Shown here piece after piece: positions 42,223 through 51,661 of a stretch of DNA of 64,000 bases; positions within the stretch are counted from its first letter, which is position 1; every line of letters begins with the position of its first letter. Under the pieces are notes generated by a model that made no database searches, was not told where the DNA came from, and saw nothing but the letters and a program-made list of their open reading frames with translations. The stretch is from Clostridia bacterium (GTDB taxonomy: Bacteria; Bacillota; Clostridia; Christensenellales; Borkfalkiaceae). The DNA is taken from the NCBI GenBank assembly GCA_017558825.1, contig JAFYTO010000003.1, forward strand, positions 62,001 to 126,000, read 5' to 3'. A program made the translations under genes and the position numbers.

Positions 42223-43089
42223 TTAAAAATCCCACTCAGGAATAAATTTGGTTGAAGAAGAATTTAAGTCTTGTATAAAAACCTTATCTTCATTTAAATT
42301 TTGTAAACTATTTAAAACTTTTTCATATTCACGTTTTGTTATAGGGCGGTTAAGTTCTTTAAAGTTTTGAATATTTCCGTAAGGCGTGTATTGGCTCATA
42401 AGTGAAAAATACGCGCCGTTTTTATTGTTTTTTTCAAACCAATTAACAATTTCTACACTATCGTTTTGGCACATTGGAAGAATTAAATGCCTAACCACCA
42501 CGCCGCTTTTTAAAAGTCCGTTTTCTAAAACTGCTTTTTTAGAGTTGAGCATAAACAAAATAGCGTTACTTGCAACGTTAAAATAATCTTCTTTACCAGT
42601 ATATCGCTTTGAAATTAAAGGGCTATAAAACTTTAAGTCTGGCAGGTAAACGTCAACGTATTTATCAATAAGTTCAAGAGTTTCTATCTTTTCATAAGAG
42701 TGGGTGTTATATACTATAGGAATTTTTGGCTTATAAATTTCAAGAGCCTCAATAATTTGATAAACGTAATGCGCGGGAGTAACTAAATTTATGTTATGCG
42801 CGCCCGCTTGTTCAAGTTCTTTAAAGATGTTTGCAAGTTCGCTAGCAGAAATAATTTTTCCCGTTTTAGCGCGTGAAAGTTCATAGTTTTGGCAAAATAC
42901 GCATTTTAAACTACACCCACAAAAGAATATTGTGCCTGAACCGTTTGTACCGCTAATTATAGGCTCTTCATAAGGGTGAAGATAATATTTTGCTATTTCT
43001 ATTTGATTTGAAACTCCACATATTCCAGCGCCAGAATTATTTCTTAAAACGCCACAATTATTAGGGCAAATATTGCAATATTTATTCAT
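42223..43089 (-). CDS. Radical SAM protein, PflX/PflA-like (COG1313 type)
   Basis: 288 residues. The 4Fe-4S SAM motif is C59-SLK-C63-VF-C66, followed by QNYELSRAKTGK. An N-terminal cysteine group (C5, C8, C12, C24) may bind a second metal site. The sequence resembles uncharacterised homologues of pyruvate formate-lyase activating enzymes, not the classic activase, and no glycyl-radical enzyme is adjacent. The actual substrate is unknown. Confidence 0.82.
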   Translation of the reverse strand: MNKYCNICPNNCGVLRNNSGAGICGVSNQIEIAKYYLHPYEEPIISGTNGSGTIFFCGCSLKCVFCQNYELSRAKTGKIISASELANIFKELEQAGAHNINLVTPAHYVYQIIEALEIYKPKIPIVYNTHSYEKIETLELIDKYVDVYLPDLKFYSPLISKRYTGKEDYFNVASNAILFMLNSKKAVLENGLLKSGVVVRHLILPMCQNDSVEIVNWFEKNNKNGAYFSLMSQYTPYGNIQNFKELNRPITKREYEKVLNSLQNLNEDKVFIQDLNSSSTKFIPEWDF

Positions 43090-43117
43090 AATAACATTTT
43101 AACATTATTCTTTATAA

Positions 43118-43146
43118 TTGACAAACGTTTAAAAAAAATATATAAT
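43118..43146 (+). promoter_or_regulatory. Consensus promoter of metK
   Basis: A perfect TTGACA (43118-43123), a 17-nt spacer and TATAAT (43141-43146). About 45 nt separate the predicted start from the ATG, so no SAM riboswitch fits. Confidence 0.85.
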
Positions 43147-43197
43147 ATTTTTACTATTTAAAAATTGACCACAAAAAATAAAAGGTAGATATAAACA

Positions 43198-44367
43198 ATG
43201 AACAAATTTTTTACAAGTGAAAGTGTAACTGAAGGTCATCCTGATAAAATTTGCGACCAGATTTCGGACGCGGTTTTAGACGCTATTTTAGAAAAAGACC
43301 CTGATGCGCGCGTTGCGTGCGAGTGCAGTTGCTGTACAGGCATAATTTTTATTATGGGCGAAATTTCTACTAAATGTTACGTTGATATTCCCGCTATTGC
43401 AAGGCAAACTGTTGAAAGAATTGGTTATACGCGCGCAAAATTTGGATTTGACGCTAAAACGTGTGGCGTTTTAACTAGTATTAACGAACAAAGTGCTGAC
43501 ATTGCTTTAGGCGTAAACAGTTCCGTTGAACACCGTGAAACTGGTGACGTGGCTGACGTTATTGGCGCTGGCGACCAAGGTATGATGTTTGGCTACGCTA
43601 CTGACGAAACTGAAGAATATATGCCAATGGCTTTAACGCTTGCACATAAACTTACAAAAAGACTTAGCGAAGTTAGAAAACAAGGTATTTTAGACTATTT
43701 ACGTCCTGACGGAAAAGCACAAGTAACCGTTGAATATGACGGTAGAGTGGTTAAACGTATTGACGCGGTTGTAGTTTCTACTCAACACGGCGAAAACATA
43801 ACAACTGAAGAACTTCGTAAAGACGTTTTAGAACACGTTATTAAAGCTGTTTTACCAAGCGAATTACTTGATGAAAACACTAAGTATTACATTAACCCAA
43901 CAGGTAGGTTTGAAATTGGTGGTCCGCACGGCGATAGCGGTTTGACGGGCAGAAAAATTATAGTTGATACTTACGGCGGTAGTTGCCCACACGGTGGTGG
44001 TGCGTTTAGTGGTAAAGACCCTACAAAGGTTGATAGAAGTGCTGCGTATATGGCAAGATACATTTGTAAAAACATTGTAGCGGCAGGGCTTGCTAAAGAG
44101 TGTACTCTTGAAGTTTCTTACGCTATAGGCGTAGCTAAACCACTTTCAGTATTTATCAATACTCACGGCACGGGCGTTTTAACTGACGGCGAAATTGCGG
44201 ATATCGTAAATAAAGAGTTTGATTTAAGACCTTACTCAATTATTAAAACGTTAGACCTTAAAAAACCAATTTATTCTAAAACGGCAAGCTACGGCCACTT
44301 TGGTAGAAGTGAATTTAGTTGGGAAAAACTTGATAGGGTAGAAGACCTTAAAAAATATTTAAAATAA
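43198..44367 (+). CDS. metK: S-adenosylmethionine synthetase
   Basis: 389 residues. MetK forms SAM from methionine and [58 protein letters not shown] and [19 protein letters not shown] cover the ATP, methionine and metal sites. The ribosome-binding site is weak (AAAGGTAG, 12 nt from the ATG) but the promoter is consensus. No riboswitch is present. Confidence 0.96.
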   Translation: MNKFFTSESVTEGHPDKICDQISDAVLDAILEKDPDARVACECSCCTGIIFIMGEISTKCYVDIPAIARQTVERIGYTRAKFGFDAKTCGVLTSINEQSADIALGVNSSVEHRETGDVADVIGAGDQGMMFGYATDETEEYMPMALTLAHKLTKRLSEVRKQGILDYLRPDGKAQVTVEYDGRVVKRIDAVVVSTQHGENITTEELRKDVLEHVIKAVLPSELLDENTKYYINPTGRFEIGGPHGDSGLTGRKIIVDTYGGSCPHGGGAFSGKDPTKVDRSAAYMARYICKNIVAAGLAKECTLEVSYAIGVAKPLSVFINTHGTGVLTDGEIADIVNKEFDLRPYSIIKTLDLKKPIYSKTASYGHFGRSEFSWEKLDRVEDLKKYLK

Positions 44368-44384
44368 TAAAGATTATTCCATAT

Positions 44385-44545
44385 CGTTTTGATTGATTTT
44401 TGACGGAAAAAATACTACAAAATACTTTGCGTTTTGTTTAGTTTCATACCTTGTAGGTATGCGCCCTCACAAGAACGCTCGTCTTTTTTGTATTTTCCTC
44501 GTCAACCCGCAAAAAATTTTTGCTAAAATCAACTAAACTCTTTGT
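44385..44545. repeat. Long imperfect palindrome in the metK 3' spacer
   Basis: Left-arm segments (GATTGATTTT, TGACGGAAAAAATAC) recur inverted in the right arm (GTATTTTCCTCGTCA, AAAATCAAC). The centre carries hairpin CATACC-TTGTA-GGTATG (44445-44461), and the right arm an extra hairpin GCAAAAAATTTTTGC. It looks like a folded-back, MITE-like element; only one copy lies in the window. Confidence 0.45.
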
Positions 44546-44557
44546 CATAATCTAATG

Positions 44558-44587
44558 GAGCAGTTAATTAAAACTGCTCTTTTTTTA
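44558..44587 (+). terminator. Terminator downstream of metK
   Basis: GAGCAGTT and AACTGCTC pair around AATTAA, then eight T. It lies 190 nt after the metK stop. Confidence 0.75.
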
Positions 44588-44605
44588 ACAACAAAATACC
44601 ATAAA

Positions 44606-44634
44606 AAAAGTTCGGTGAATTTCACCGAACTTTT
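44606..44634 (-). terminator. Terminator of the large lipoprotein gene
   Basis: AAAAGTTCGGTGAA and TTCACCGAACTTTT are perfectly inverted around one T, just after the minus-strand stop. A T-run follows on that strand. Confidence 0.75.
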
Positions 44635-44639
44635 AATTT

Positions 44640-47600
44640 TTATTCGTTAGTAGGTTCTTCGTTTGCTTCTACTGCTTCTTCAACAGTTTCTTCGTTTGTA
44701 GCGTCTTCACTACCGCCGTCTTCTTGTAAATCTTCAGGATTTTGGTTAATAGCGTCAACGTCAATAACTGCTTCTTCTTCAACAGCCGCTGCTTCTTCGT
44801 AGTTGTATTCAACGTTTTCTTCTTCGTCTAAAACTACGTTAGTTTTCATAGCGTTAATTTTCTTCATAGTTTTTTCACGGCTATTTCTATTGTAGAAAGA
44901 TGAAACGTATTCTTTTCTCTTTCCTCTATTTCTAACTATAGTTCTAATAAGAACAATAATCATTACTGCAATTAAAACCACAGAAATTACTATTGAAGAT
45001 ATTTGAAGTGCAACGTCAGTTTTAACAACGTAACCTTCTTCCTCTTCTTCAGTTTCCGTTTCCGTATCTTCAGTTTCTTCAGTATTGTCAATTTCAGTTT
45101 CTGCAAAAAGAGTAGTGTAATCTATAAATTTAATATTGTTAATACCGTTATAAATTTCTCTTTCGTTATAGTATCTAGTAGAAGAAACTTCTTCGCCGTC
45201 AACAGTTTCTTTTACGGTTGAAGGGGCGCGAGTGTGTTTATAAGCTTTATAAGGGTCGTCAGCGTTTTCGTATCCGCTATTAGGGCCGTAAGTGTCTACA
45301 AACACGTCTTTAGCATATAAATACGCCGTTTCATCATATTCAGAAACAATTACGTTTTCCATAAAGATTGTGCCTGAAGATTTTGTTTCTTCGCTATTGT
45401 TTCTATCGCCAAGCCAAACTTCTACTTTGTAGTTAATAGCTTCGTTGCCGCTTGCTATATAGAAAGCAACTTCAGTCCAAGTTTGACTATTGCTTCCTTT
45501 AACTACTGCAGAAAGTTCTTGAGCTTCCCAAGTGTAATTTCCAGTAGGAGCAATTGATAATACTTTATAATTGCCTACATCATCTATCTCGCTTGTAGAA
45601 AGATAAATTCTTGCAGTTGCACCTTCGCTAACGTTTAACTTAACTGCAATTTTTACAAAGCTATTAGCCGTAAGTGATTTTGCACTAGAAACAAGAGCGC
45701 TGTTAGTAGGGTTATTGCTTTGTAATACTACTGCTTGAGCATACTTATTGTCGTTAGAGGTTAATTTTGCAAACGTATCAAGGTTATTAATGCCTGTGTA
45801 ATTTGCGTTGTATTTACTGTTAATAACACCTGTTAAAATGTCATCGCCACAGTCTTTACGAGTGAAGTCTGAAAGGTTAGTTGTAGGCTTAGTAACAATT
45901 TCATATTTTCCAAGACCATCAACGTTAGTGTTGTATACGTCATCGCCACCTTCTTCAGCTTCTTCGCCGTATGCACCATATTCGCCTTTAAGAGAAACTT
46001 TAACAAGCGTAGCATCTGCCGTTGAGAGTTCGTATAAGTCTTTATCAATAGCAAATGCTTTTAAATCTGCAATAACTGCGTAGCCAGATTGTAAGAACAA
46101 TGCGTCATTTTTAATATCAGCCTTGTTTGGACCAAATGAAATTTTAATTTTGTAGTTAGCAGGTTTATCAGTAAGGTTATCAACCATTACTGTGTATTTA
46201 ACCCATTTACCGTAGTTATTTTCTTCTTCGTCTTGTGTTGTGAATGATGCAAACGCAGCGTTTGTATTTTGTTTTTCATCAGTCACGTAGTCTATAATGT
46301 CAATTTTTACTTTGTCAGAATTAAGTCTTACAGCGTTTGACTTAACGTAGAAAGTAATCATATTGTAAGAATTTTCTGCAAGAGCAATAGCATCGCTTAA
46401 ATAAGTAGCAGAAGTAAGTTTATTAAAGTCAAAGTAAATAACGTCAGTTGCATCGTTGCCACCAATTTTTTCAATATCAGCAACTTTATCTTTTAAAGAA
46501 TCAGGAACGGTTGCTTTAGTGGCTGTTCCAATATTTGCATTCTTTGCAATTTCGTTTTTATTGTTATAGTCGTCACTAGTGTTAAATTCTACTTTGCCGT
46601 TAATTTTAGAAGGTGCGCCAAGGCTGTCAGTTTTTCTTAAGTTAAGGCTGTAAGTGAAAGTAGAGAACTTATCTAAATTGCTATCAGCATATTCAGTTTT
46701 TTCCGTAGGGTTAGCTTTGTATGTTTTTGAAGACATATCAATAGCAGAGTTGTTTTCTTTTTCTACGTTTATAACCTCATCGCTAGAAGCGTCAAAATCT
46801 TGTTTGTTAAATACTTCAAAGTGAGCGTTGTCAAAGTAAGCAAAACCTTCAACGTAACCAGTTTTACCAAGAGCGTTACCTTTACCAAGACCAAGTGTTA
46901 CGTAAGCTGTTGTAGATGCATATTCAAAGCCTTGAATTTTTGCTTGTAATAATGCCCATTCGCCCTTAGTGTTAATGTTGTTAAAATAAATAGTGTCATA
47001 CGTTATTGAGCCAACTTTAAAGTCAATAGCAACGTAAGCGCCAGGAGTATCTGTAAAAGTTGAAGCTAAATCTATTGTTTTAACCCATACAGAGAATACC
47101 GCATAAGAGTCAGCGTTAACGGCTAACGAGGTAGAGCTTTTAAACTTTTGAGCAGTTCCCTTAACGTTTTCATTGCTCGTTTTGTTTTGAATCATTAAGA
47201 TTTTAGAGCCTTCTGTATTGGCGTTAGTTTTATTGTCTTCATACTTAGCGTCAGCTTCGTCTTTAACAAACTTGTTTTTAACTAAGCCATAGTAGTCTGG
47301 CGTATGAGGGTTTATTGAAACAGAAGTGCCGTTCTCTTCTTTTTTAGGCTTATAATTACTGTCAAGTTTGCCGTAAGGAGAGGCGTTAGTGCCATCGTCT
47401 AACGTGTCAATAATACCGCTTTTGCCGTTGCTTGAAGTTGAAGGGGCAGTGTTGCCGTTTAAGCCTGAATCAAGTGAGTTAGACCAAGCTATAGAAGAAG
47501 ATTTAGGAAAAACCGTGTCTTCATCAGTCATAAACTCAAAGTCGCCATTCTTTAAAACTTGATAGTCTGTTAGAGTTGTTTCCGTATTGCCAGAGCCACC

Positions 47601-47732
47601 GCTACCAGAATCATCGCCGTCATCATCGTTATCTTTAGAACAAGCAGTTGCAAAAGCCATAGTAATAGCCATAAGCAATGCAAGTAAAACTACAAGAAAT
47701 TGTTTAGTTTTGTTTTTAGTTAAAAAATACAT
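44640..47732 (-). CDS. Large lipoprotein with a C-terminal membrane helix and acidic tail
   Basis: 1030 residues; no named family. The signal ends in a lipobox (FATAC, lipidated C31), followed by a Asp/Ser/Gly-rich linker. The extracellular part has repeated beta-rich modules of carbohydrate-binding character (about 160-330, 430-590 and 650-810). Near the C-terminus a transmembrane helix (about 925-950) is followed by a basic stretch and a long Glu-rich cytoplasmic tail. A lipid anchor and a C-terminal helix together are unusual. The start at 47732 is chosen over 47792 by AAGGTGG upstream and by the signal peptide. A surface glycan-binding role is a guess. Confidence 0.72.
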   Translation of the reverse strand: MYFLTKNKTKQFLVVLLALLMAITMAFATACSKDNDDDGDDSGSGGSGNTETTLTDYQVLKNGDFEFMTDEDTVFPKSSSIAWSNSLDSGLNGNTAPSTSSNGKSGIIDTLDDGTNASPYGKLDSNYKPKKEENGTSVSINPHTPDYYGLVKNKFVKDEADAKYEDNKTNANTEGSKILMIQNKTSNENVKGTAQKFKSSTSLAVNADSYAVFSVWVKTIDLASTFTDTPGAYVAIDFKVGSITYDTIYFNNINTKGEWALLQAKIQGFEYASTTAYVTLGLGKGNALGKTGYVEGFAYFDNAHFEVFNKQDFDASSDEVINVEKENNSAIDMSSKTYKANPTEKTEYADSNLDKFSTFTYSLNLRKTDSLGAPSKINGKVEFNTSDDYNNKNEIAKNANIGTATKATVPDSLKDKVADIEKIGGNDATDVIYFDFNKLTSATYLSDAIALAENSYNMITFYVKSNAVRLNSDKVKIDIIDYVTDEKQNTNAAFASFTTQDEEENNYGKWVKYTVMVDNLTDKPANYKIKISFGPNKADIKNDALFLQSGYAVIADLKAFAIDKDLYELSTADATLVKVSLKGEYGAYGEEAEEGGDDVYNTNVDGLGKYEIVTKPTTNLSDFTRKDCGDDILTGVINSKYNANYTGINNLDTFAKLTSNDNKYAQAVVLQSNNPTNSALVSSAKSLTANSFVKIAVKLNVSEGATARIYLSTSEIDDVGNYKVLSIAPTGNYTWEAQELSAVVKGSNSQTWTEVAFYIASGNEAINYKVEVWLGDRNNSEETKSSGTIFMENVIVSEYDETAYLYAKDVFVDTYGPNSGYENADDPYKAYKHTRAPSTVKETVDGEEVSSTRYYNEREIYNGINNIKFIDYTTLFAETEIDNTEETEDTETETEEEEEGYVVKTDVALQISSIVISVVLIAVMIIVLIRTIVRNRGKRKEYVSSFYNRNSREKTMKKINAMKTNVVLDEEENVEYNYEEAAAVEEEAVIDVDAINQNPEDLQEDGGSEDATNEETVEEAVEANEEPTNE

Positions 47733-47797
47733 AAGCCACCTTGTTTTAGTATAGTTGCGCACGCGTATGCGCGTATTTACATAATAATACATTTATT

Positions 47798-47826
47798 AGT
47801 ATAATATATTTATTTGAAAAAAGCAA
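47798..47826 (-). promoter_or_regulatory. Promoter of the large lipoprotein gene
   Basis: On the minus strand: TTGCTT (47826-47821), a 17-nt spacer and TATACT (47803-47798). Confidence 0.6.
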
Positions 47827-47962
47827 TAGTTTTTTTAAACTGTTTTTTCATTTTTATTTACAATTAAAGGTAAAAGTTAAAAATATGCTGGCAAAAAGTA
47901 GGCTTTAGATAAAAAAGTGTCAATTTTTGTTTAATCCGTCTAATTTTGCTTAAACTGTTTAT

Positions 47963-48325
47963 ATGAAACTAAAAAACAAAATTTTTCTAATTTTAACGGG
48001 TGTTTTAACAGGCTTTTGCAACGGCTTTTTTGGAGGAGGTGGCGGAATGGTTGTAGTTCCAATGCTCACTACGTTACTTAACCTCAATCAAAAAAGTGCG
48101 CACGCAACTGCAATTGCCATAATTTTACCAACAACAGTTATTAGCGCAATAGTTAGCCTAATAAACAAAAATTTTGATTTAACCGTAGGAATTCCTACGG
48201 TGATAGGCGTTTTTATAGGCGGAATTATAGGCGCACTTCTTTTAAAAATTATCAATAATAAAACGCTTGTTAAAATATTTTCAGTAGTAATGTTTATTGC
48301 AGGTGTTAAACTTCTTATTTTTTAA
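47963..48325 (+). CDS. TSUP (TauE/SafE) family half-size membrane protein, first of pair
   Basis: 120 residues with about four hydrophobic helices and the family N-terminal motif GFCNGFFGGGGGMVVVPML. Full TauE/SafE proteins have about 250 residues and two homologous four-helix halves. Here two half-size genes lie in tandem, so the transporter is probably a heterodimer. The family exports or imports sulfite, sulfonates and related anions; the substrate is unknown. No Shine-Dalgarno; a TAAACT at -12 to -7 suggests a leaderless start. Confidence 0.78.
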   Translation: MKLKNKIFLILTGVLTGFCNGFFGGGGGMVVVPMLTTLLNLNQKSAHATAIAIILPTTVISAIVSLINKNFDLTVGIPTVIGVFIGGIIGALLLKIINNKTLVKIFSVVMFIAGVKLLIF

Positions 48326-48359
48326 GATAATATCTAATATTTTTGCGTATTTACATATT

Positions 48360-48746
48360 ATGGAAATATCAGTAATTTTATTTGTTTTAGCTGGCGTATT
48401 GGCTGGAATTTTAGGTGGAATGGGAATGGGTGGAGGAACAATTTTAATACCTATTTTAACCATATTTTTTTCGGTAAGCCAGCACGTGTCGCAATCTATA
48501 AATTTAATAGCATTTGTGCCTATGGCAATAGTCGCTTTAACAGTTCACGCCAAAAACAAACTCATAAAAACAAAGGGTTTATTGTTTATTATTTTGCCAG
48601 CAAGCGCCGTAAGTTTACTAGCAAGTTTATTAAGTAATAGTTTAGACGGAGAGCTTTTAAAGAAGTTTTTCGGGGCATTTTTAGTGTGTCTATCTGTAGT
48701 AGAGTTATTTTTACCAAAATTGTTAAGAAGAATAAAAAATAAGTAA
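48360..48746 (+). CDS. TSUP (TauE/SafE) family half-size membrane protein, second of pair
   Basis: 128 residues, again about four helices and the matching motif GVLAGILGGMGMGGGTILIP. The start at 48360 is chosen because the GG-rich motif sits near the N-terminus as in its partner; an in-frame ATG at 48297 would overlap the previous gene by 29 nt. The C-terminus is basic and probably cytoplasmic. It is expected to pair with the upstream half. Confidence 0.75.
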   Translation: MEISVILFVLAGVLAGILGGMGMGGGTILIPILTIFFSVSQHVSQSINLIAFVPMAIVALTVHAKNKLIKTKGLLFIILPASAVSLLASLLSNSLDGELLKKFFGAFLVCLSVVELFLPKLLRRIKNK

Positions 48747-48807
48747 AAAACAGCAAGGAAATTATTAAAAAAATTAACGTTATTTACACATTTTTTTAAT
48801 TTTGCTA

Positions 48808-48836
48808 TTGAAATGCTTTGAAAAAAGGTGTATAAT
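48808..48836 (+). promoter_or_regulatory. Promoter of the Ppx/GppA gene
   Basis: TTGAAA (48808-48813), a 17-nt spacer and TATAAT (48831-48836), with a leader of about 70 nt. Confidence 0.7.
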
Positions 48837-48913
48837 GCTCATAAGGCGAAATTTTGCTCGGCTTTTGGGTAGCGGGCTTTGTATAATATTCTTATTGCGA
48901 GAGGTGTGAAATT

Positions 48914-50425
48914 TTGGAAAAAATAGGTATTATTGATTTAGGTTCTAATACGGCAAGATTAGTAATAGTAGAAATGCTTGGAGACGGGCACTTTGTTGTT
49001 ATTGACCAAATTAAAGAGAGCGTGCGTTTAGGCAAAGATATGGAGCGTGATGGTTTTTTAAAACCGCAACGTATTGCCGAAACTATTAAAACGCTTAAAA
49101 TGTTTAGAAAATTGTGTGATGCATATGAAATTGAAAGGATTATTGCCGTTGCTACGGCAGCCGTTCGCCGTGCAAAAAATCAACGCAGTTTTCTTGACGA
49201 AATCGTTGCTAATACCGGCATAAAATTAAAAGTATTATCCGCAGAAGAAGAGGCTACGTACGTTTATAGAGGCGTTATAAATACTATGGACGTGCCTAAA
49301 GGTTTAATAGTTGAAATTGGTGGTGGCTCTACTAAAGTCATCTATTATAACAGACGCAATTTGTTAAATTATGAAACGTTGCCTTTTGGCGCCGTTACTT
49401 TAACCGACCTTTTTGGTGGGGACGGTATGTCGCACGAAGAGCAAACTAAAAAAATTGAAGAATTTATTTTAGAACAACTTGAGCGTATAGAATGGCTTAA
49501 AACTATTGACCCTGAAACTCAACTTATTGGCTGTGGTGGTTCGTTTAGAAATTTATGTAAAATTGTTAAAATGAAAAAGAAATGTCCACTTTCAATTTTG
49601 CATAATTACAACATTTCTACCGAAGAGTTTGAAGACGTTTATTCTATGTTTAAAGGTCTTAACCTTGAAAATAAGCGCATTAAAGGTATTTCTATGCAAC
49701 GTGCGGAATTATTGCCGTCAGCATTTGCTATTGCACACTCGTTTATCAAGCATTTAAACTTTGAAAAAATGGTTATTTCTGCTTGCGGTTTAAGAGAAGG
49801 TATAATGTTTAATTACACCGTACCTTTAACTTCAGAAAAACCTATTTCTGACGTGCTTACTTATAGTTTACAAACGCTTGTTAAATACCACGGTTGTAAT
49901 GAAAAGCATAGCGAGCAAGTTGCAAACCTTTCAGTGCAATTGTTTAAGCAGCTTCGCGTTTTACATAAGTTCCCACGCCAATGCTTAAAGATTTTAAAAG
50001 TTGCGGCTTACCTTCATAACGTAGGTACAACTATTAAATATTACGATTATCAAAAACATACCGGCTACATAATATTGAACTCTAGTTTATACGGTATATC
50101 TCAAAGAGATATAGTTTTGGCAGCTTTAGTTGTTTCCAACTATAAAAATGATGATTTTACTTTGGCAGAACTTGCTAAATATAGAGAATTTATAGCGGAA
50201 GAAGACGTTGAAATTATTAGAAAGCTCGGCGTAATTTTAAGAATTGCCGTAAGCTTAGATAGAAGTTTATCTTCTTGCGTACAAACTATAAATTGTGACG
50301 TTTTGGGTGATTCTGTTATAATGAAAACCGAACTTGAAAGCGATGCTTCTCTTGAAATTAAAGACGCACTTTCTGCTCAACAAGACTTTAGGCGCGTATT
50401 TAAAAAGAATTTAGAAATTTTATAA
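48914..50425 (+). CDS. Ppx/GppA phosphatase with a C-terminal HD-like domain
   Basis: 503 residues. The actin/Hsp70-fold phosphatase N-terminus carries IGIIDLGSNTARLVI, a VATAAVRRAKN segment and VEIGGGSTKVIYY (about 133-145). The C-terminal part (about 315-503) is HD-like (HSEQVANLSVQLF, AAYLHNVG). Such proteins hydrolyse polyphosphate or pppGpp and tie to the stringent response. The start is TTG at 48914 with GAGAGGTG upstream. Exopolyphosphatase is likely; the substrate is not proven. Confidence 0.87.
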   Translation: MEKIGIIDLGSNTARLVIVEMLGDGHFVVIDQIKESVRLGKDMERDGFLKPQRIAETIKTLKMFRKLCDAYEIERIIAVATAAVRRAKNQRSFLDEIVANTGIKLKVLSAEEEATYVYRGVINTMDVPKGLIVEIGGGSTKVIYYNRRNLLNYETLPFGAVTLTDLFGGDGMSHEEQTKKIEEFILEQLERIEWLKTIDPETQLIGCGGSFRNLCKIVKMKKKCPLSILHNYNISTEEFEDVYSMFKGLNLENKRIKGISMQRAELLPSAFAIAHSFIKHLNFEKMVISACGLREGIMFNYTVPLTSEKPISDVLTYSLQTLVKYHGCNEKHSEQVANLSVQLFKQLRVLHKFPRQCLKILKVAAYLHNVGTTIKYYDYQKHTGYIILNSSLYGISQRDIVLAALVVSNYKNDDFTLAELAKYREFIAEEDVEIIRKLGVILRIAVSLDRSLSSCVQTINCDVLGDSVIMKTELESDASLEIKDALSAQQDFRRVFKKNLEIL

Positions 50426-50455
50426 GTTGGGATTTAATCTCCATATAAAAAATTT

Positions 50456-50482
50456 GCCTTGCAATTAATGCAAGGCTTTTTT
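50456..50482 (+). terminator. Terminator after the Ppx/GppA gene
   Basis: GCCTTGCA and TGCAAGGC pair around ATTAA, then six T. Confidence 0.85.
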
Positions 50483-50522
50483 AATGTCATTTATAGCCAT
50501 ACTGTAGAATAGTATATATAGT

Positions 50523-51590
50523 ATGAAAAATAAAAGCAAAACAAATTTCGTATCGGCTTTTACCATTTCCAATTTCTTTGTAGGTCTGTTTGTTGGTGCG
50601 GGTTTTATGTCTGGACAAGAGCTGTGGCAATACTTTGGAAGATATAAATTTATAGGCGTTATATTTTTAATTTTTGGTAGTTTTTTACAAGGTTTTTTGG
50701 GATATTTCATAGCAAAAAAAGCAAGAGAAAAAGGCGTTTATCACTTTGACGTTTTGCCTTGCAAGAACAACGTTTTTTTAAGGCGAACTTTTATAGTAAC
50801 CGAGCTTATTTTTATGATTTTTACCGCCAGCATAATGATAGCAGGTGCGAATTCGCTTTATGAAAGTATATTCTTAAAAAGCGGGGTTTGGTTCTCTTTA
50901 CTTTTTACAATTACCGTTAGCATAACCGCTTATTTTGGAATAGACGGAGTGGTTACTATTTTTAAAATGGTTATGCCAATTTTACTTACTATTTCGGCAG
51001 TAATTTTTATAGAAACTATAAAAACTCCACTTTTAAATTTTGAAGTAACGTTTACTAAAATTTCGCTAAAAGACGGTTTTAGCGCGCTTTACGCTTGCGT
51101 AATTTATATTTTTCATAACGTGTATCTATCTTTAGCGCTATTAGTTCCGTTTTCAAAAAAAATACAAAATTATAAAGTGGGATTAAAAGGATTTTTTCTT
51201 TCTAGCATAACTTTTTTAATTTTTTCACTTTTTGTTTTAACGCCCATAATGGCCAATCAATATTACTCTAATTATCCGCTACCGCTTCTAGAACTTTCTA
51301 AAACTGTTTCGCCGTTCATCTTTTATATTTTTGCGCTTTTTTTATGCGTTGCTATGTTTTTGTCGTGCCTGTCTAGTTCGGTAGCTGTAATTGATGCTTT
51401 ATACAATAAAAACAAAGCCTTTTTAAAAAATAAACCGCTCATAATAACGCTTTGCGCGCTTTGCAGTTTTTTGCTTTCGAGAGTAGGGTTTAAAGTGTTG
51501 ATAGCGGTAATGTACCCTATATGCGGATATTTAGGTATAATTTTTATAATTCGCCTTGTTTTTTGCTCGTATAGTGCCAAAATTAAATAA
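50523..51590 (+). CDS. YkvI-type membrane permease
   Basis: 355 residues and about ten transmembrane helices. The N-terminal GLFVGAGFMSGQELWQYFGR is characteristic of the YkvI family within the APC/LeuT-fold transporters, usually annotated as amino-acid (branched-chain) permease-like. No Shine-Dalgarno was found. It is flanked upstream by a terminator and downstream by the frr promoter, so it is monocistronic. The substrate is unknown. Confidence 0.75.
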   Translation: MKNKSKTNFVSAFTISNFFVGLFVGAGFMSGQELWQYFGRYKFIGVIFLIFGSFLQGFLGYFIAKKAREKGVYHFDVLPCKNNVFLRRTFIVTELIFMIFTASIMIAGANSLYESIFLKSGVWFSLLFTITVSITAYFGIDGVVTIFKMVMPILLTISAVIFIETIKTPLLNFEVTFTKISLKDGFSALYACVIYIFHNVYLSLALLVPFSKKIQNYKVGLKGFFLSSITFLIFSLFVLTPIMANQYYSNYPLPLLELSKTVSPFIFYIFALFLCVAMFLSCLSSSVAVIDALYNKNKAFLKNKPLIITLCALCSFLLSRVGFKVLIAVMYPICGYLGIIFIIRLVFCSYSAKIK

Positions 51591-51597
51591 AAAAACC

Positions 51598-51626
51598 TTT
51601 ACAAAAATTATAGTTTAATATACAAT
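51598..51626 (+). promoter_or_regulatory. Promoter of the frr-uppS-dxr-rseP operon
   Basis: TTTACA (51598-51603), a 17-nt spacer and TACAAT (51621-51626). Confidence 0.65.
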
Positions 51627-51661
51627 ATAAGTATATAAATTATTGTTAAGGAGTTATAATT

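Noticed and set aside
43090..43197. SAM riboswitch upstream of metK
   Set aside because: Only about 45 nt lie between the promoter and the ATG.
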